Source: Psychrobacter sp. 28M-43
GTDB taxonomy: Bacteria > Pseudomonadota > Gammaproteobacteria > Pseudomonadales > Moraxellaceae
Assembly (NCBI RefSeq): GCF_014770435.1
Contig: NZ_CP061739.1
Coordinates: 620,001-684,000 of the forward strand
Length of the DNA: 64,000 nt
Direction of reading: 5' to 3'
Shown here: positions 53,738 through 64,000 of the stretch, in pieces
Layout: each line of letters starts with the position of its first letter
Numbering within the stretch: position 1 is the first letter of the stretch
Made by a program: the position numbers and the translations under genes
Notes under the pieces: generated by a model
Databases searched by the model: none
Told to the model about the DNA's origin: nothing
What the model saw: only the letters and a program-made list of their open reading frames with translations

Positions 53738-53768
53738 CCGCTTATCTGATTAGATAGGCGGTTTTTTT
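53738..53768 (+). terminator. Terminator of acpP
   Basis: CCGCTTATCT pairs with AGATAGGCGG (one G-T pair) around GATT, followed by TTTTTTT. A smaller hairpin AATCTGCTA/TAGCAGATT just before it (53708-53731) overlaps the stop. Confidence 0.88.
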
Positions 53769-53990
53769 ATGGGCGCGTGATTATTATTTTTAAACGTAGC
53801 AATCGAATTTAACATTGACTACGTCAATTCAACATTACTCAACATACTATTACTATCTACATCGACTCCTTTTATCTATACTCATAATAGTAAGCCGTAG
53901 AAAAAGACGCCAGTTAGACATTTAAAATATCGTTTGATTGCGTATTTCATTAAAAGAATGACAAATAATAATATTTCAAGGAGTAGATAT

Positions 53991-54500
53991 ATGGGTATGT
54001 TTAGCTTTGCAAAAGATATCGGTGATAAGATTTTTAACCGTGATGACGAAAAGCATGATGCTAAGACAGAAACGAAAGCAGATGCTAATACACCAGTACA
54101 AAGCAGTGAGCCGAGTGCACAATCAGTTGCTAATATTCTATTGCGCCGTATTCAGCAGCAGAACCTCAATATCAGTAACCTAAAAATTAAATATAATGGT
54201 TCTACAGATACTGCAGAAATTAGTGGTAACGCTAAAACTCAAGCTGATCGTGAAAAAGCAATTATCGCTATCGGTAACGTGCAAAACGTTGCAAAAGTTA
54301 TTGATAACATCGATATCGAAGAAGATGCACCTGAATCTACAATGTATACGGTAAAATCTGGTGACAGTTTATCTAAAATCGCTAAAGAAGTGTATGGTTC
54401 ATCTGGCGATTATATGAAGATATTCGAAGCAAACAAGCCAATGTTATCTGATCCAGATAAAATCTATCCAGGTCAAGTATTACGTATTCCGAAGCCATAA
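53991..54500 (+). CDS. kbp: BON-LysM protein, potassium-binding Kbp (YgaU)-like
   Basis: From ATG 53991 (AAGGAG ahead) the protein has 169 aa and aligns with E. coli Kbp/YgaU: MGMFSFAKDIGDKIF, a BON domain (TAEISGNAKTQADREKAIIAIGNVQNVAKV), then LysM (YTVKSGDSLSKIAKEVYGSSGDYMKIFEANKPML). Kbp senses K+ in the cytoplasm. It has a longer linker (residues 20-45) than E. coli. Low-copy role in osmotic response is inferred. Confidence 0.9.
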   Translation: MGMFSFAKDIGDKIFNRDDEKHDAKTETKADANTPVQSSEPSAQSVANILLRRIQQQNLNISNLKIKYNGSTDTAEISGNAKTQADREKAIIAIGNVQNVAKVIDNIDIEEDAPESTMYTVKSGDSLSKIAKEVYGSSGDYMKIFEANKPMLSDPDKIYPGQVLRIPKP

Positions 54501-54551
54501 TTCTAGAAGAAGCGTATAGAACAATAATATTTTAAATATGACATTCTAATG

Positions 54552-54583
54552 AAAAAGCCTCTTATTATTAAGAGGCTTTTTTT
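54552..54583. terminator. Terminator after kbp
   Basis: AAAAAGCCTCTTA pairs with TAAGAGGCTTTTT around 4 nt, and the T-run reaches 54583. It is strong and bidirectional. Confidence 0.9.
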
Positions 54584-54639
54584 ATGTTGTACACTTCAAA
54601 TAAACACTTTATCTCAGGAATATTTGATAGTCATAAAAT

Positions 54640-54703
54640 AATTGGTTAATTGGTTAATTGGTTAATTGGTTAATTGGTTAATTGGTTAATTGGTTAATTG
54701 GTT
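54640..54703. repeat. 8-bp tandem repeat (AATTGGTT) x 8 overlapping the end of queG
   Basis: Eight perfect copies of AATTGGTT run from 54640 to 54703. The queG stop codon (54694-54696) and the last codons fall in the last copies. Perfect copies suggest slippage. Copy changes outside the coding part would not alter the protein. This could be a length-variable locus. Confidence 0.9.
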
Positions 54704-55851
54704 GAGCCTAGCTTACTATGCTGCGCAGTTAAAGCCCATTCGATATGCTCATCTAGCATGTCATTATGTAAGGTCAATTTAGATTTTAATTGTTTGACCA
54801 CTTCTAAGCTGGCATTAGCATTGCCAAGTCCGATAGCGATATTACGTAAAAAATTCATATAGCCGGTGCGTCTTAGCGGGCTACCTTGAGTGTTCTTCAT
54901 AAAGTCGGCTTCTTGCCACTGCCATAGTTCAAGCAAGCTACTATTATCTAATCCATGCCTTGGTGCGAAGTCATCAACAGTCGTAAGGTTGGCATAACGA
55001 TTCCATGGACAGATTAACTGGCAATCATCACAGCCAAAGACCCGATTGCCTATCGCGCGTCTATATTTGGTATCGATGACACCATCATGTTCGATAGTCA
55101 AATAGGAGATACAAGCAGAGGCGTTGAGCTCATGGGGCGCCACAATTGCTTGAGTAGGGCATATGTCGATACAAGCGCTACAACTACCGCAATGCTCCTT
55201 GACTGGTTTATCGTCAGGCAGTTCAAGGCTCAAAAATAGCTCACCAAGCACAAAAAATGAGCCAGCTTGCTTATTTATAAGTAATGTATGTTTACCTGTC
55301 CAACCGAGACCCGCAGCATCTGCAATAGGCCGCTCAAAGATAGGCGCCGAATCGCTAAAAGGTCTAAACACAAATTCTTTTTCTGAACCGATCTCCAAAT
55401 GTTGCCATTCAGGAAGCATTGTTTCGATCTTTAAAGCCAATTGCTTTAAACGACTACGCATCGTTTTATGGTAGTCACGCCCTCTTGCATAACGCGCGAT
55501 GATGCCTTTATTGGGATGATCGTTATCAGTGACAGCGCGCGGCGTTGGCGCTTGGGTTAGATAGTCCATACGTACGCTGATGATGGTCTTTGCGCCTTCG
55601 ACTAGCTGATCAGGATGAGCGCGCAGATCATGATTATTGTGCATAAACTGCAGTTGACCCTCATAACCTTTATCTAGCCACTTTTTTAGCTGTTCAATTT
55701 GCTGAGTAAACAAAGGATGATGCACAGATAAAAAGCCACAATCAGCAAATCCTAGTGCTTGTGCTTGTGCTGTAATCCACTGCTTAACATCAGCTGTGGT
55801 TGCAAATACAGTTGGGTTCGTAATGGTGATTTTGTTTTTATCAGTAGGCAT
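54694..55851 (-). CDS. queG: Epoxyqueuosine reductase
   Basis: The 385-aa protein has two [4Fe-4S] cluster motifs, CGSCSACIDICPTQAI and CDDCQLICPWN, with cobalamin-dependent reductase signatures (WTGKHTLLI, GSEKEFVFRPFSD). It reduces epoxyqueuosine to queuosine in tRNA. The C-terminus ends KLGSTN in the repeat region. It is divergent from nnr. Length and motifs are standard. Confidence 0.95.
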   Translation of the reverse strand: MPTDKNKITITNPTVFATTADVKQWITAQAQALGFADCGFLSVHHPLFTQQIEQLKKWLDKGYEGQLQFMHNNHDLRAHPDQLVEGAKTIISVRMDYLTQAPTPRAVTDNDHPNKGIIARYARGRDYHKTMRSRLKQLALKIETMLPEWQHLEIGSEKEFVFRPFSDSAPIFERPIADAAGLGWTGKHTLLINKQAGSFFVLGELFLSLELPDDKPVKEHCGSCSACIDICPTQAIVAPHELNASACISYLTIEHDGVIDTKYRRAIGNRVFGCDDCQLICPWNRYANLTTVDDFAPRHGLDNSSLLELWQWQEADFMKNTQGSPLRRTGYMNFLRNIAIGLGNANASLEVVKQLKSKLTLHNDMLDEHIEWALTAQHSKLGSTN

Positions 55852-56096
55852 AGATAGTAGGTGCTTATTAGATGGTTTTCTCGTTTGTTTTAATCAGATT
55901 ATTCATATCTGACAATCAGAGATAATGTAAATACCGCTATGATAAGCCAGTGAGCAATGAGTGCAAGTATAAAAGAAAATAAACTCATATTCATATTGAT
56001 ACATAAGTCGAGATAAGCTTTTGCTAAGCTGATATGAGAAATGAGCAACCAAATTTAGATAAAATAAAAAATGAGTAGAAACACCAAGGATAAGTT

Positions 56097-57920
56097 ATGA
56101 GAAATAATACCAATTTGTCACCTATAAAAAATACAAAACCTATTGCGCTATATAGTAGTAAGCAGATTTATGCGATGGAACAGGCTTGGTTTGCAGAGGG
56201 GTACAATAGTTTTGGTTTGATGAAACAAGCTGCTTGGCAAATGACACAGCAAATAGAGCAGATTTATGAGCGAAAAACCGTCAGTGCCAGCCATTCTACC
56301 AACACTAACATTTATCACCGTAGTGCTCATCCACGTCGAGCAAGTATCTGGGTAGGGAAAGGTAACAATGGTGGTGATGGCTGGCTCATCGCTCATTATT
56401 TACAGCAAGTTGGCTGGCAAGTAGAAGTAATAACGGTTGGTTTTGGTGAAAATGATTTTGTTATCGATGATCAATCAGTAACTTCTAAAACTTCTAACAA
56501 TAAAGATAGCGATAGTAGCAATATAACTGACGCGACAAAGGCATTACAGATAGCTTTAGCGAGCAGCTGTCACTATCAGCGATTTGAAGAGATTGTTAGT
56601 CACGATGATTCAAATAGGAAAGACTTACCAGCTGATGTCTATATCGATGCATTATTTGGTATTGGCTTAGATCGTGCACCAGAGGGAGCCTACAAAGCAG
56701 CTATTAAAGCTTTTAATAACTTTACTCAGCAAAATAACGCACTAGCAATTGCAGTTGATGTTCCGAGTGGGTTAGTGGCCTCTACTGGTGAGGTGTTCGA
56801 TCGCATAGCAATACAAGCTGACGTGACTCTATGTTTGATTGCACGCAAGTTTGGTCTGCATACTAAAGATGGTACAGACTATAGCGGAGACGTAGTCGAC
56901 ATACCATTGATACCTTATCAAAAGGCATGTCAGCAAACAGCTAGCCATCATATGATACCTAAAAAAAATACCATTCAATCATTTGAGCCAGTTGCCACGC
57001 TGCTGACAGCTGCGCATAGTATGAAGGCGCGTCGCCAAAACAGCTACAAAGGTAGCTATGGTCATGTGCTAGTCATTGGTGGAAATCGCGTTGATGGCTC
57101 TCAAGGTATGGGCGGTGCTGCCATACTGTCTGCGGCCAGTACGATGGCGACAGGTGCTGGTAAAATAACTGTTGCCTGCCATGAGGCTTTTCATGGGTCA
57201 CTATTGACCTCATTGCCAGATGCTATGACTATTAATTTACATGACGCAAGCGGCGTAAAAGGTCTGATTAAGCAGGCTAGTGTCGTTGCCATTGGGATGG
57301 GACTTGGCCGCGACGAAAAAGCCAAAGCATTATTTATTGATTATGTACAGGCTGCTATAGAGAATGAAAAATCAATTGTGATCGATGCAGATGGACTTTA
57401 TCACTTGGCAGCGCTGTATACGGATAATCATGAGCTAATAACAGAGCTACGAGAATATAGTACTAATCATCGGGTTTGCTTGACGCCGCATAGTGGGGAA
57501 GCAGCTAGATTGCTTGAGCAAAAAGTAAGTGAGATTGAGTCCAATAGACTGCAAGCTATAAAAGAGTGTGCTGCAACGTATGGTGGTGACTGGGTATTAA
57601 AGGGGGCAGGATCATTAGTGCTAGAGCAAGAAAAGGGAGGAGAAAACGTATACATATGTGATGTAGGGAATGCTGGCATGGCAACCGCTGGCATGGGTGA
57701 TGTGTTATCTGGGGTGATCGCTGGACTATTGTCACAGCAGGATTTATCAGTAGAGGCGCGTAGCTTACATCAAGCGGTTCTTATACATGGGTTTGCAGGA
57801 GATGTATTAGTAAATCAAGCGAATAGCGACACCAGTATATTGCTAGTAGGGCAACGAGGGCTACAAGCTCAAGATATGCCAGCAGCCATTCGTCACGTCA
57901 TGCAGCTTATAATAGTTTGA
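56097..57920 (+). CDS. nnr: Bifunctional NAD(P)H-hydrate repair enzyme
   Basis: The 607-aa protein has an N-terminal epimerase domain (VGKGNNGGDGWLIAHYL; VDVPSGLVASTG) and a C-terminal ADP-dependent dehydratase (GSYGHVLVIGG; GMATAGMGDVLSGVIAGLL). It repairs damaged NADHX and NADPHX. The linker between the domains (about 280-305) is a little long. It is divergent from queG. Confidence 0.93.
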   Translation: MRNNTNLSPIKNTKPIALYSSKQIYAMEQAWFAEGYNSFGLMKQAAWQMTQQIEQIYERKTVSASHSTNTNIYHRSAHPRRASIWVGKGNNGGDGWLIAHYLQQVGWQVEVITVGFGENDFVIDDQSVTSKTSNNKDSDSSNITDATKALQIALASSCHYQRFEEIVSHDDSNRKDLPADVYIDALFGIGLDRAPEGAYKAAIKAFNNFTQQNNALAIAVDVPSGLVASTGEVFDRIAIQADVTLCLIARKFGLHTKDGTDYSGDVVDIPLIPYQKACQQTASHHMIPKKNTIQSFEPVATLLTAAHSMKARRQNSYKGSYGHVLVIGGNRVDGSQGMGGAAILSAASTMATGAGKITVACHEAFHGSLLTSLPDAMTINLHDASGVKGLIKQASVVAIGMGLGRDEKAKALFIDYVQAAIENEKSIVIDADGLYHLAALYTDNHELITELREYSTNHRVCLTPHSGEAARLLEQKVSEIESNRLQAIKECAATYGGDWVLKGAGSLVLEQEKGGENVYICDVGNAGMATAGMGDVLSGVIAGLLSQQDLSVEARSLHQAVLIHGFAGDVLVNQANSDTSILLVGQRGLQAQDMPAAIRHVMQLIIV

Positions 57921-57942
57921 TATTTGCTTTCAAGAGGTCTGA

Positions 57943-58440
57943 CTAGGTAGAAGGGTTGGAGCAATACTGAGTAATTGCTTGCTGTACGCGCTCGCGCTTA
58001 AGCTCAATCTCACGACCATCTAGGTATTGACGTTTACCGTTGGCATCCATTTCATAGATACGGCCGCCGACATTAAGGTTAGTTAAATTGTTACGTAGTG
58101 ATTGGCAGCGTTGAGCATTAGCCTGAGCTTCTTGTTCTTTAATACGTGCTTCAAGTGCTGCTACTCGTTGTTCTTCTGCCGTTTGAGCATTGCTGCTTTG
58201 GTTAGGATCTGTTTTTCCTGCCATTTGTCCTGCATTGTTCTGTCTGCCGTCACTACGAAACTCAATCAGTTCAATATTTTTGCCGACTTGTGGCGCATGT
58301 TGGCTATATTTTACTTCACCATGTGCCCCAATAGATTTATAAACTTGAATGGCCTGACTAGCATTCATGGACAGCATTAGCATACACGCAGTACTCATCA
58401 ACAGTTTGGCAGCGGTATATATCTTAGACGCATATGCCAT
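57943..58440 (-). CDS. DUF4124 domain-containing periplasmic protein
   Basis: The 165-aa protein has a signal peptide (LLMSTACMLMLSMNASQA) with cleavage near 30. DUF4124 follows (IQVYKSIGAHGEVKYSQHAP), then a coiled region rich in Gln, Ala and Glu (RVAALEARIKEQEAQANAQR). Such proteins are common, of unknown function. It lies convergent with nnr. Confidence 0.8.
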   Translation of the reverse strand: MAYASKIYTAAKLLMSTACMLMLSMNASQAIQVYKSIGAHGEVKYSQHAPQVGKNIELIEFRSDGRQNNAGQMAGKTDPNQSSNAQTAEEQRVAALEARIKEQEAQANAQRCQSLRNNLTNLNVGGRIYEMDANGKRQYLDGREIELKRERVQQAITQYCSNPST

Positions 58441-59310
58441 AGTAGCAATCCTCTTATTTAATAAAAATCAAATGTATATGGGTGTAAATATAACACTTGA
58501 ACGTTTTATTGGTAGTAATAATGTATCGACTATCGATTCTAGCAAATAATACTTATCAATGTATATTGTTTAATAACTAATAGTTTGGGATAGGCTTTAG
58601 AAGTTTTTCTTGACAATAACTCGTAAACCATCGAATATAATAGCAGTTGATTGGTCAGTGAGCGGCTTTTACGATGTTGCCGTGGCACTTGAGAAAGAAA
58701 ACTACGAGTTACTTATCGGTAGCTTACGCAGTTTTATTTCCTTTGTGATAATGATATAGCAAGCATAGTGGCACAACGCCCACTATTGATAGCGATACAT
58801 TGTCTCCGGACTTATCTGTCTACAATGACTAAGATAAACTTATTATTTGAAATGTGCTAAATGTGTTTTTAGCAGTTGTATCAAAAGCGATATAGTACGC
58901 CGTTGAGAGATTTCCCCAAAGCCGATTGTAAGTTCTAAAGATCTTATAATTTAGCATTGGTTATGAAGTTTTTTTGCTTGTGTATATCGATGCATCTGTA
59001 CAAATAAAGTCACACGAATAAAGTCACAATAGGTACTTGCTAGTATCGAATCTCAATAATAAGCGTCTTCTTTTATAGATGCACTCGCATCTTGTCACTG
59101 TATATCGATAAACATCCATCACAAAGCTGACCTAAAATACACTGCTGTGTTTGATTAGTATTGTCCTATGAGACAGTGTTAATTAAACTTATTAGGCAGA
59201 TATTCTTGATATGGACAAGAATTAGCGATCATTCAGTAAGTAAAAATAACGACGGTAAGTAATTATTTTTGCTCATAGAATCCCGCAAATTCTCGCCGCA
59301 AAAAAAGGTG
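58441..59310. other. Long intergenic stretch before ilvI
   Basis: 870 bp with no recognisable gene. A TTGACA at 58610 and TATAAT at 58636 are 20 bp apart, too far for a good promoter. GATGC/GCATC (near 59081-59094) is a small hairpin. No clear leader peptide rich in Ile, Val or Leu is seen. It likely holds the ilvI regulatory region. Confidence 0.5.
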
Positions 59311-61143
59311 ATGACAGTGACGCAAACCACGCAAAGTCCGAACATGACGGGACATACCCAAACGGGTAATGCCGCCAAAAATTTTGAACAAAAGCAACAA
59401 CGTCTTGCAGAAGGTAGTGCACAGCCTGTGATGCTATCGGGCGCTGAAATGCTGGTGCAAGCACTGACTGACGAAGGTGTCGAATACATCTTTGGCTATC
59501 CAGGTGGCGCGGTCTTACACATTTATGATGCGCTGTTTCAGCAAGAAAATATTGAGCACATCTTAGTACGTCATGAGCAAGCAGCGGGCCACATGGCCGA
59601 TGCTTATTCGCGAGTAACTGGCAACACGGGCGTCGTGTTGGCTACATCGGGCCCTGGTGCGACCAATACCGTGACAGCTATTGCTACTGCCTTTATGGAT
59701 TCTGTACCAATGGTTGTAATCGCAGGTCAGGTGCCAAGCAGCCTAATCGGTGAAGATGCTTTTCAAGAAACAGATATGGTAGGTGTGTCACGTCCTATCG
59801 TTAAGCATAGCTTCCAAGTACGTCATGCTAGCGAAATTCCAATGATTGTAAAAAAGGCATTTTATATTGCCCAGACTGGTCGGCCAGGCCCTGTCGTCAT
59901 TGATGTGCCAAAAGACATGACTGCGCCTAGCGAAAAATTTGCTTACGAATATCCAGAAGAAGTGTTTATACGCTCGTATCAGCCTTCACTCAAAGGCCAT
60001 AGCGGTCAAATCAAAAAAGCCATTGAAACGCTATTAGCAGCGCAGCGTCCTGTTGTATATGCAGGCGGCGGTGTGATTTGGAGCAATGCGCACGAAGAAT
60101 TAACAGATCTTGCACATCGTCTGAATTTACCAGTGACCAACACCTTGATGGGTCTTGGTACATTCCCTGGCTCTGATCGTCAGTTCTTAGGTATGCTTGG
60201 CATGCACGGTACTTACGAAGCCAATATGAGCATGCATCATGCTGATGTGATTTTAGCTGTCGGCGCGCGTTTCGATGATCGTGTGACCAATAACGTTAAA
60301 AAATTCTGCCCTAATGCAACCATCATTCATATCGATATCGATCCTGCGTCAATTTCAAAAACGATTCTTGCGCACATTCCTATCGTAGGTGATGTGAAAT
60401 CTGTCTTAACGGACATGCTAGAGATCGTTGGTCAAGACAAGCAGTTAGAGCAGCACGCATTGCTCGATTGGTGGTCACAAATTAATGAGTGGCGTAAGCG
60501 TCATGGTTTACGTTACGACACCAGCACAGATAATGGCATTAAGCCACAAAGTGTCGTGCAAGCTTTAGATAAAGTGACTAACAGTAACGCTATTATCACA
60601 AGTGACGTCGGTCAGCACCAGATGTTTGCGGCACTTTACTATACTTACAATGAGCCACGTCAATGGCTGAATTCAGGTGGTCTTGGTACCATGGGTGTTG
60701 GTCTGCCGTATGCAATGGCTGCCAAACTTGCCAATCCTGAGCGTGATGTGGTTTGTATTACTGGTGAGGGCTCTATTCAGATGAATATCCAAGAGCTATC
60801 GACCTGCTTGCAATATAACTTACCAGTTAAAATTTTGAACATTAACAATGCGCAGCTTGGTATGGTGAAGCAGTGGCAAGATATGCTGTATGAAGGTCGT
60901 CATGCCCAGTCTTATATGAACTCCTTACCAGATTTTGTCAAATTGGCTGAAAGCTATGGTCATGTCGGTATCAAAATTACTGACCCTGCAACCATGGAAA
61001 CACAATTGGCTGAAGCAATGGCTATGAAAGACAAACTGGTATTTATCGATGTTTACGTCGATCGTAATGAGCATGTATATCCAATGCAAATCGCTGGACA
61101 GGCCATGCGTGATATGTGGTTAACAAAAGGGGAGCGTACCTAA
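59311..61143 (+). CDS. ilvI: Acetolactate synthase large subunit
   Basis: From the ATG at 59311 the protein has 610 aa. It has [15 protein letters not shown], the activating Glu in [15 protein letters not shown], and the ThDP motif [17 protein letters not shown] with [14 protein letters not shown]. It condenses pyruvate to acetolactate for Val/Leu or with 2-ketobutyrate for Ile. The first 40 residues are a variable leader. It overlaps ilvH by 1 bp (TAATG). Confidence 0.96.
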   Translation: MTVTQTTQSPNMTGHTQTGNAAKNFEQKQQRLAEGSAQPVMLSGAEMLVQALTDEGVEYIFGYPGGAVLHIYDALFQQENIEHILVRHEQAAGHMADAYSRVTGNTGVVLATSGPGATNTVTAIATAFMDSVPMVVIAGQVPSSLIGEDAFQETDMVGVSRPIVKHSFQVRHASEIPMIVKKAFYIAQTGRPGPVVIDVPKDMTAPSEKFAYEYPEEVFIRSYQPSLKGHSGQIKKAIETLLAAQRPVVYAGGGVIWSNAHEELTDLAHRLNLPVTNTLMGLGTFPGSDRQFLGMLGMHGTYEANMSMHHADVILAVGARFDDRVTNNVKKFCPNATIIHIDIDPASISKTILAHIPIVGDVKSVLTDMLEIVGQDKQLEQHALLDWWSQINEWRKRHGLRYDTSTDNGIKPQSVVQALDKVTNSNAIITSDVGQHQMFAALYYTYNEPRQWLNSGGLGTMGVGLPYAMAAKLANPERDVVCITGEGSIQMNIQELSTCLQYNLPVKILNINNAQLGMVKQWQDMLYEGRHAQSYMNSLPDFVKLAESYGHVGIKITDPATMETQLAEAMAMKDKLVFIDVYVDRNEHVYPMQIAGQAMRDMWLTKGERT

Positions 61144-61640
61144 TGCAACAACAACATCTGATTTCGGTATTGATGGAAAACGAAGCGGGTTCGTTGTCGC
61201 GGTTAGTCGGCTTGTTCTCACAACGTGGCTACAATATCGAAACTTTGAACGTCGCGCCTACTGATGACCCAAGTATTTCACGTCTAACGGTTACGACCAT
61301 TACGTCACCTGAAAGAATTGAGCAGATCACCAAACAATTGCATAAATTGATTGAAGTGGTTAAAGTGCTTAATCTGACAGAGAACGTACACGTTGAGCGT
61401 GAATTGATGCTCATCAAAGTCCGCGCAACAGGCGGTGTGCGTGAAGAGATCAAACGTAGCGCAGATATTTTCCGTGCACAAATCGTCGATGTAAATTCAA
61501 ACTTATATACGATTCAAATCGTGGGCGACAAAGCCAAACTTGATGGTTTTATCGATGTGATTGGCCGTGAGCGCATTATGGAAGTGGTTCGCTCAGGTGT
61601 TATCGGTATTGCCCGCGGTGAAAAAACTCTAAGCATTTAA
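61143..61640 (+). CDS. ilvH: Acetolactate synthase small (regulatory) subunit
   Basis: The 165-aa protein has an N-terminal ACT domain (ISVLMENEAGSLSRLVGLFSQRGYNIETL, then DDPSISRLTV) that binds valine for feedback control. A C-terminal domain (ELMLIKVRATGGVREEIKR) follows. It starts in the ilvI stop; the upstream extension is in ilvI and not used. Confidence 0.95.
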   Translation: MQQQHLISVLMENEAGSLSRLVGLFSQRGYNIETLNVAPTDDPSISRLTVTTITSPERIEQITKQLHKLIEVVKVLNLTENVHVERELMLIKVRATGGVREEIKRSADIFRAQIVDVNSNLYTIQIVGDKAKLDGFIDVIGRERIMEVVRSGVIGIARGEKTLSI

Positions 61641-61753
61641 ATATTTATCAAAACCAGTTTAAACCAATATCTATTTATCTAATCAACAAAGCGCTTATCT
61701 TAGTTATTATATTGACTACAGCGTAAGCGTTTACTATCCATGGCAAGCCATGA

Positions 61754-62791
<1,038 letters not shown>

Positions 62792-62845
62792 GTTTTATAC
62801 AGATAAAAGTCTTATTCAGATAATAATCTGATTTAGATTAAATAG

Positions 62846-62878
62846 CCCATGTTATCACTTGATAGCATGGGTTTTTTT
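62846..62878 (+). terminator. Terminator of ilvC
   Basis: CCCATGTTATC pairs with GATAGCATGGG around 4 nt (one G-T pair), followed by TTTTTTT. It lies 55 bp after the ilvC stop. Confidence 0.9.
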
Positions 62879-63088
62879 ATGCAAAGTATTTGATGGACGC
62901 TTTTTGCTTTGATTTGAATCTGGGTTATCGGTTGAAAACAAGTAATTGCTACCCAATATAAGCAGGCACCTTAACATTGGCTAAAGCGCCTTTGCGATTA
63001 ACATTCATCATTGTTCCAACCCGTTTCTAAGTATTCGAAGCGGGCGGATGCTTCATTCTCACTTTCTATAGATAATAGGTTGTATGCT

Positions 63089-63520
63089 GTGCAAATATCT
63101 TATTCAGACTGGCTAACGCCGCAATTCGTATATATTACTCTTAGCGCTGTGGTAGCAGTTTTAATTTGGATAGAAGGGGAGATGCTCAAACAGACCGATG
63201 GCAAACTGCCTCAATCTAAATTCTTCAAAGTTAGTTCATTGTTAGATACTCTATGGTTCTTCATATCAGTGGTGATTTTATACGTTATTGATTTGACCCC
63301 ATTAGCTATCGCAGTGCCTGCTGCATATGGTATATACACGACTTTTGGTTGGATATACGGTACCAAGCTACTTAAGCGCAAAGGCATCCCTGACTCTCCT
63401 AAAGACTTAGTCATTCCATCAAAATATATTGCCTATAGTCAGTCATTTTCATTGGTGTTTTTTGCGTTATGTTTGCTCGTATTGAGTTCAGCATGGCTAC
63501 CAACATCGCCATTGCAGTAA
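63089..63520 (+). CDS. Unassigned small membrane protein
   Basis: The protein has about 143 aa from the GTG at 63089 and four hydrophobic segments (FVYITLSAVVAVLIW, TLWFFISVVILYVI, PLAIAVPAAYGIYTTFGWIYG and SLVFFALCLLVLSSAW). No family is recognised. The start is uncertain: the frame stays open back to 63011 and a TTG at 63080 is also possible. Confidence 0.6.
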   Translation: MQISYSDWLTPQFVYITLSAVVAVLIWIEGEMLKQTDGKLPQSKFFKVSSLLDTLWFFISVVILYVIDLTPLAIAVPAAYGIYTTFGWIYGTKLLKRKGIPDSPKDLVIPSKYIAYSQSFSLVFFALCLLVLSSAWLPTSPLQ

Positions 63521-63716
63521 CTAATATTCCAACCTACTATCATCTATGCTGACTTATTTGATCAGTGGTTTGCTAATTAGGTGTAGTACGTCTATAAATA
63601 AAAACCATTTCATATCAATAAGATATTGAGCTGATTACTATCGATATTAACTTGCAATAATGGTTAGTATTTATTTACAAAAATCAGCAATTTAGCCTGT
63701 TCCTGCCATGGAAAAC

Positions 63717-63725
63717 TGTTATAAT
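63717..63725 (+). promoter_or_regulatory. Extended -10 promoter of the cold-shock gene
   Basis: TGTTATAAT is an extended -10 (TGnTATAAT). It would start transcription near 63732 and give a 5' UTR of about 160 nt, as in cspA mRNAs whose leader folds to allow cold translation. The -35 is weak, which fits an extended -10. Confidence 0.6.
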
Positions 63726-63892
63726 CAGACTGTACTCAAAATATTTGAGGCAAAAGATCCAGATTTTCTTTAAGATTATTTAGCATTTTTAGCCGCCGCA
63801 TTTAGCAGAAAATATTAGGGTATATATCAATTAATCGGTGATGACACAAGTCTCGCCAACAGTTAAAGAGTCAGGAAAATTTATGTCAGATA

Positions 63893-64000
63893 AAGTTGAA
63901 GGCACTGTAAAGTGGTTTAATGAAGCTAAAGGTTTTGGTTTTATCGCTCAAGACAACGGCGGACAAGACGTATTCGCTCACTACAGCGCTATCCAAGGTA
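63893..64000 (+). CDS. Cold-shock protein, CspA family (runs past the window end)
   Basis: The 36 visible residues are [20 protein letters not shown] followed by [19 protein letters not shown]. They include the RNP1 motif (KGFGFI) and RNP2 region (DVFAHY) of the cold-shock domain. CspA-like proteins melt RNA structure. AGGAAA precedes the ATG. The C-terminal half lies beyond the window. Confidence 0.95.

Noticed and set aside
54640..54703. Tandem repeat as a CRISPR array
   Set aside because: The 8-bp unit has no spacers and no cas genes are near; it is a simple repeat.
58610..58641. TTGACA and TATAAT as a promoter for a small RNA
   Set aside because: The 20-bp spacing is too long, and no following hairpin with T-run marks an RNA end.
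59269..59310. TTG start for ilvI with a longer N-terminus
   Set aside because: The ATG at 59311 is a better start and the upstream residues have no homology.

Overview
The window looks like a chromosomal segment of a gammaproteobacterium of the Moraxellaceae, most likely Psychrobacter. That assignment rests on the sequence character and gene order (moderate GC, rng directly before the S10 operon, the yceD-rpmF-fabD-fabG-acpP order, a CadR/CadA set with lspA beside it). It is inferred from the proteins, not from a database search.

Positions 1-15000 hold the 3' end of rng and then an unbroken run of 27 ribosomal-protein genes plus secY and rpoA: S10 operon (rpsJ to rpsQ), spc operon (rplN to rpmJ) and alpha operon (rpsM to rplQ). 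A promoter can be proposed at the head of each block. A terminator-like hairpin lies inside the spc block between rpsH and rplF, and a strong terminator closes rplQ. A YciO/Sua5-family gene follows on the minus strand.

The main result is a 33-kb genomic island, about 16262-49418. The native epmC gene (EF-P hydroxylase, minus strand) is cut in two. Its N-terminal half, ending in ...ALHEI, lies at 49377-49805; its C-terminal half, resuming at EISHWCVAG..., lies at 15915-16272. The two junctions share a 12-bp core, ATTTC-TA/AT-GTAAA. The island carries its own complete epmC homologue (16681-17178) just inside the left end. Beside it is a tightly overlapping operon: a 51-aa ribbon-helix-helix protein, two catalytically complete tyrosine recombinases flanking a recombinase-fold protein that lacks the catalytic residues, and a small coiled-coil protein. 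This resembles the intA-tfp-intB-srap module of strand-biased circularizing elements. A divergent RHH/HTH regulator faces this operon across a 21-bp palindrome.

The island cargo (about 24-46 kb) is a metal and envelope set. It comprises dsbD, lnt, a DUF411 lipoprotein, a secreted CHAP-like protein, czcD, cadR/cadA with a MerR-type promoter, ccmF-ccmG-ccmH-ccmI, lspA and a second CDF-like transporter with an HMA-like N-terminus. It is broken up by IS elements of the IS5, IS982 and IS3 families and by two tiny non-coding elements (MITEs). One MITE shares its inverted repeats with the neighbouring IS5-type element; the other has IS256-like ends next to an IS630 remnant. The right end of the island has an XRE regulator divergent from an unknown zinc-ribbon protein, an orphan VbhA-like antitoxin, and about 750 bp with no recognisable gene.

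From 49.4 kb the host chromosome resumes: yceD-rpmF-fabD-fabG-acpP (lipid synthesis and ribosome), kbp, an 8 x 8-bp repeat overlapping the end of queG, nnr, a DUF4124 protein, ilvI-ilvH-ilvC (branched-chain amino acids), a small membrane protein and the start of a cold-shock gene with a long 5' UTR.
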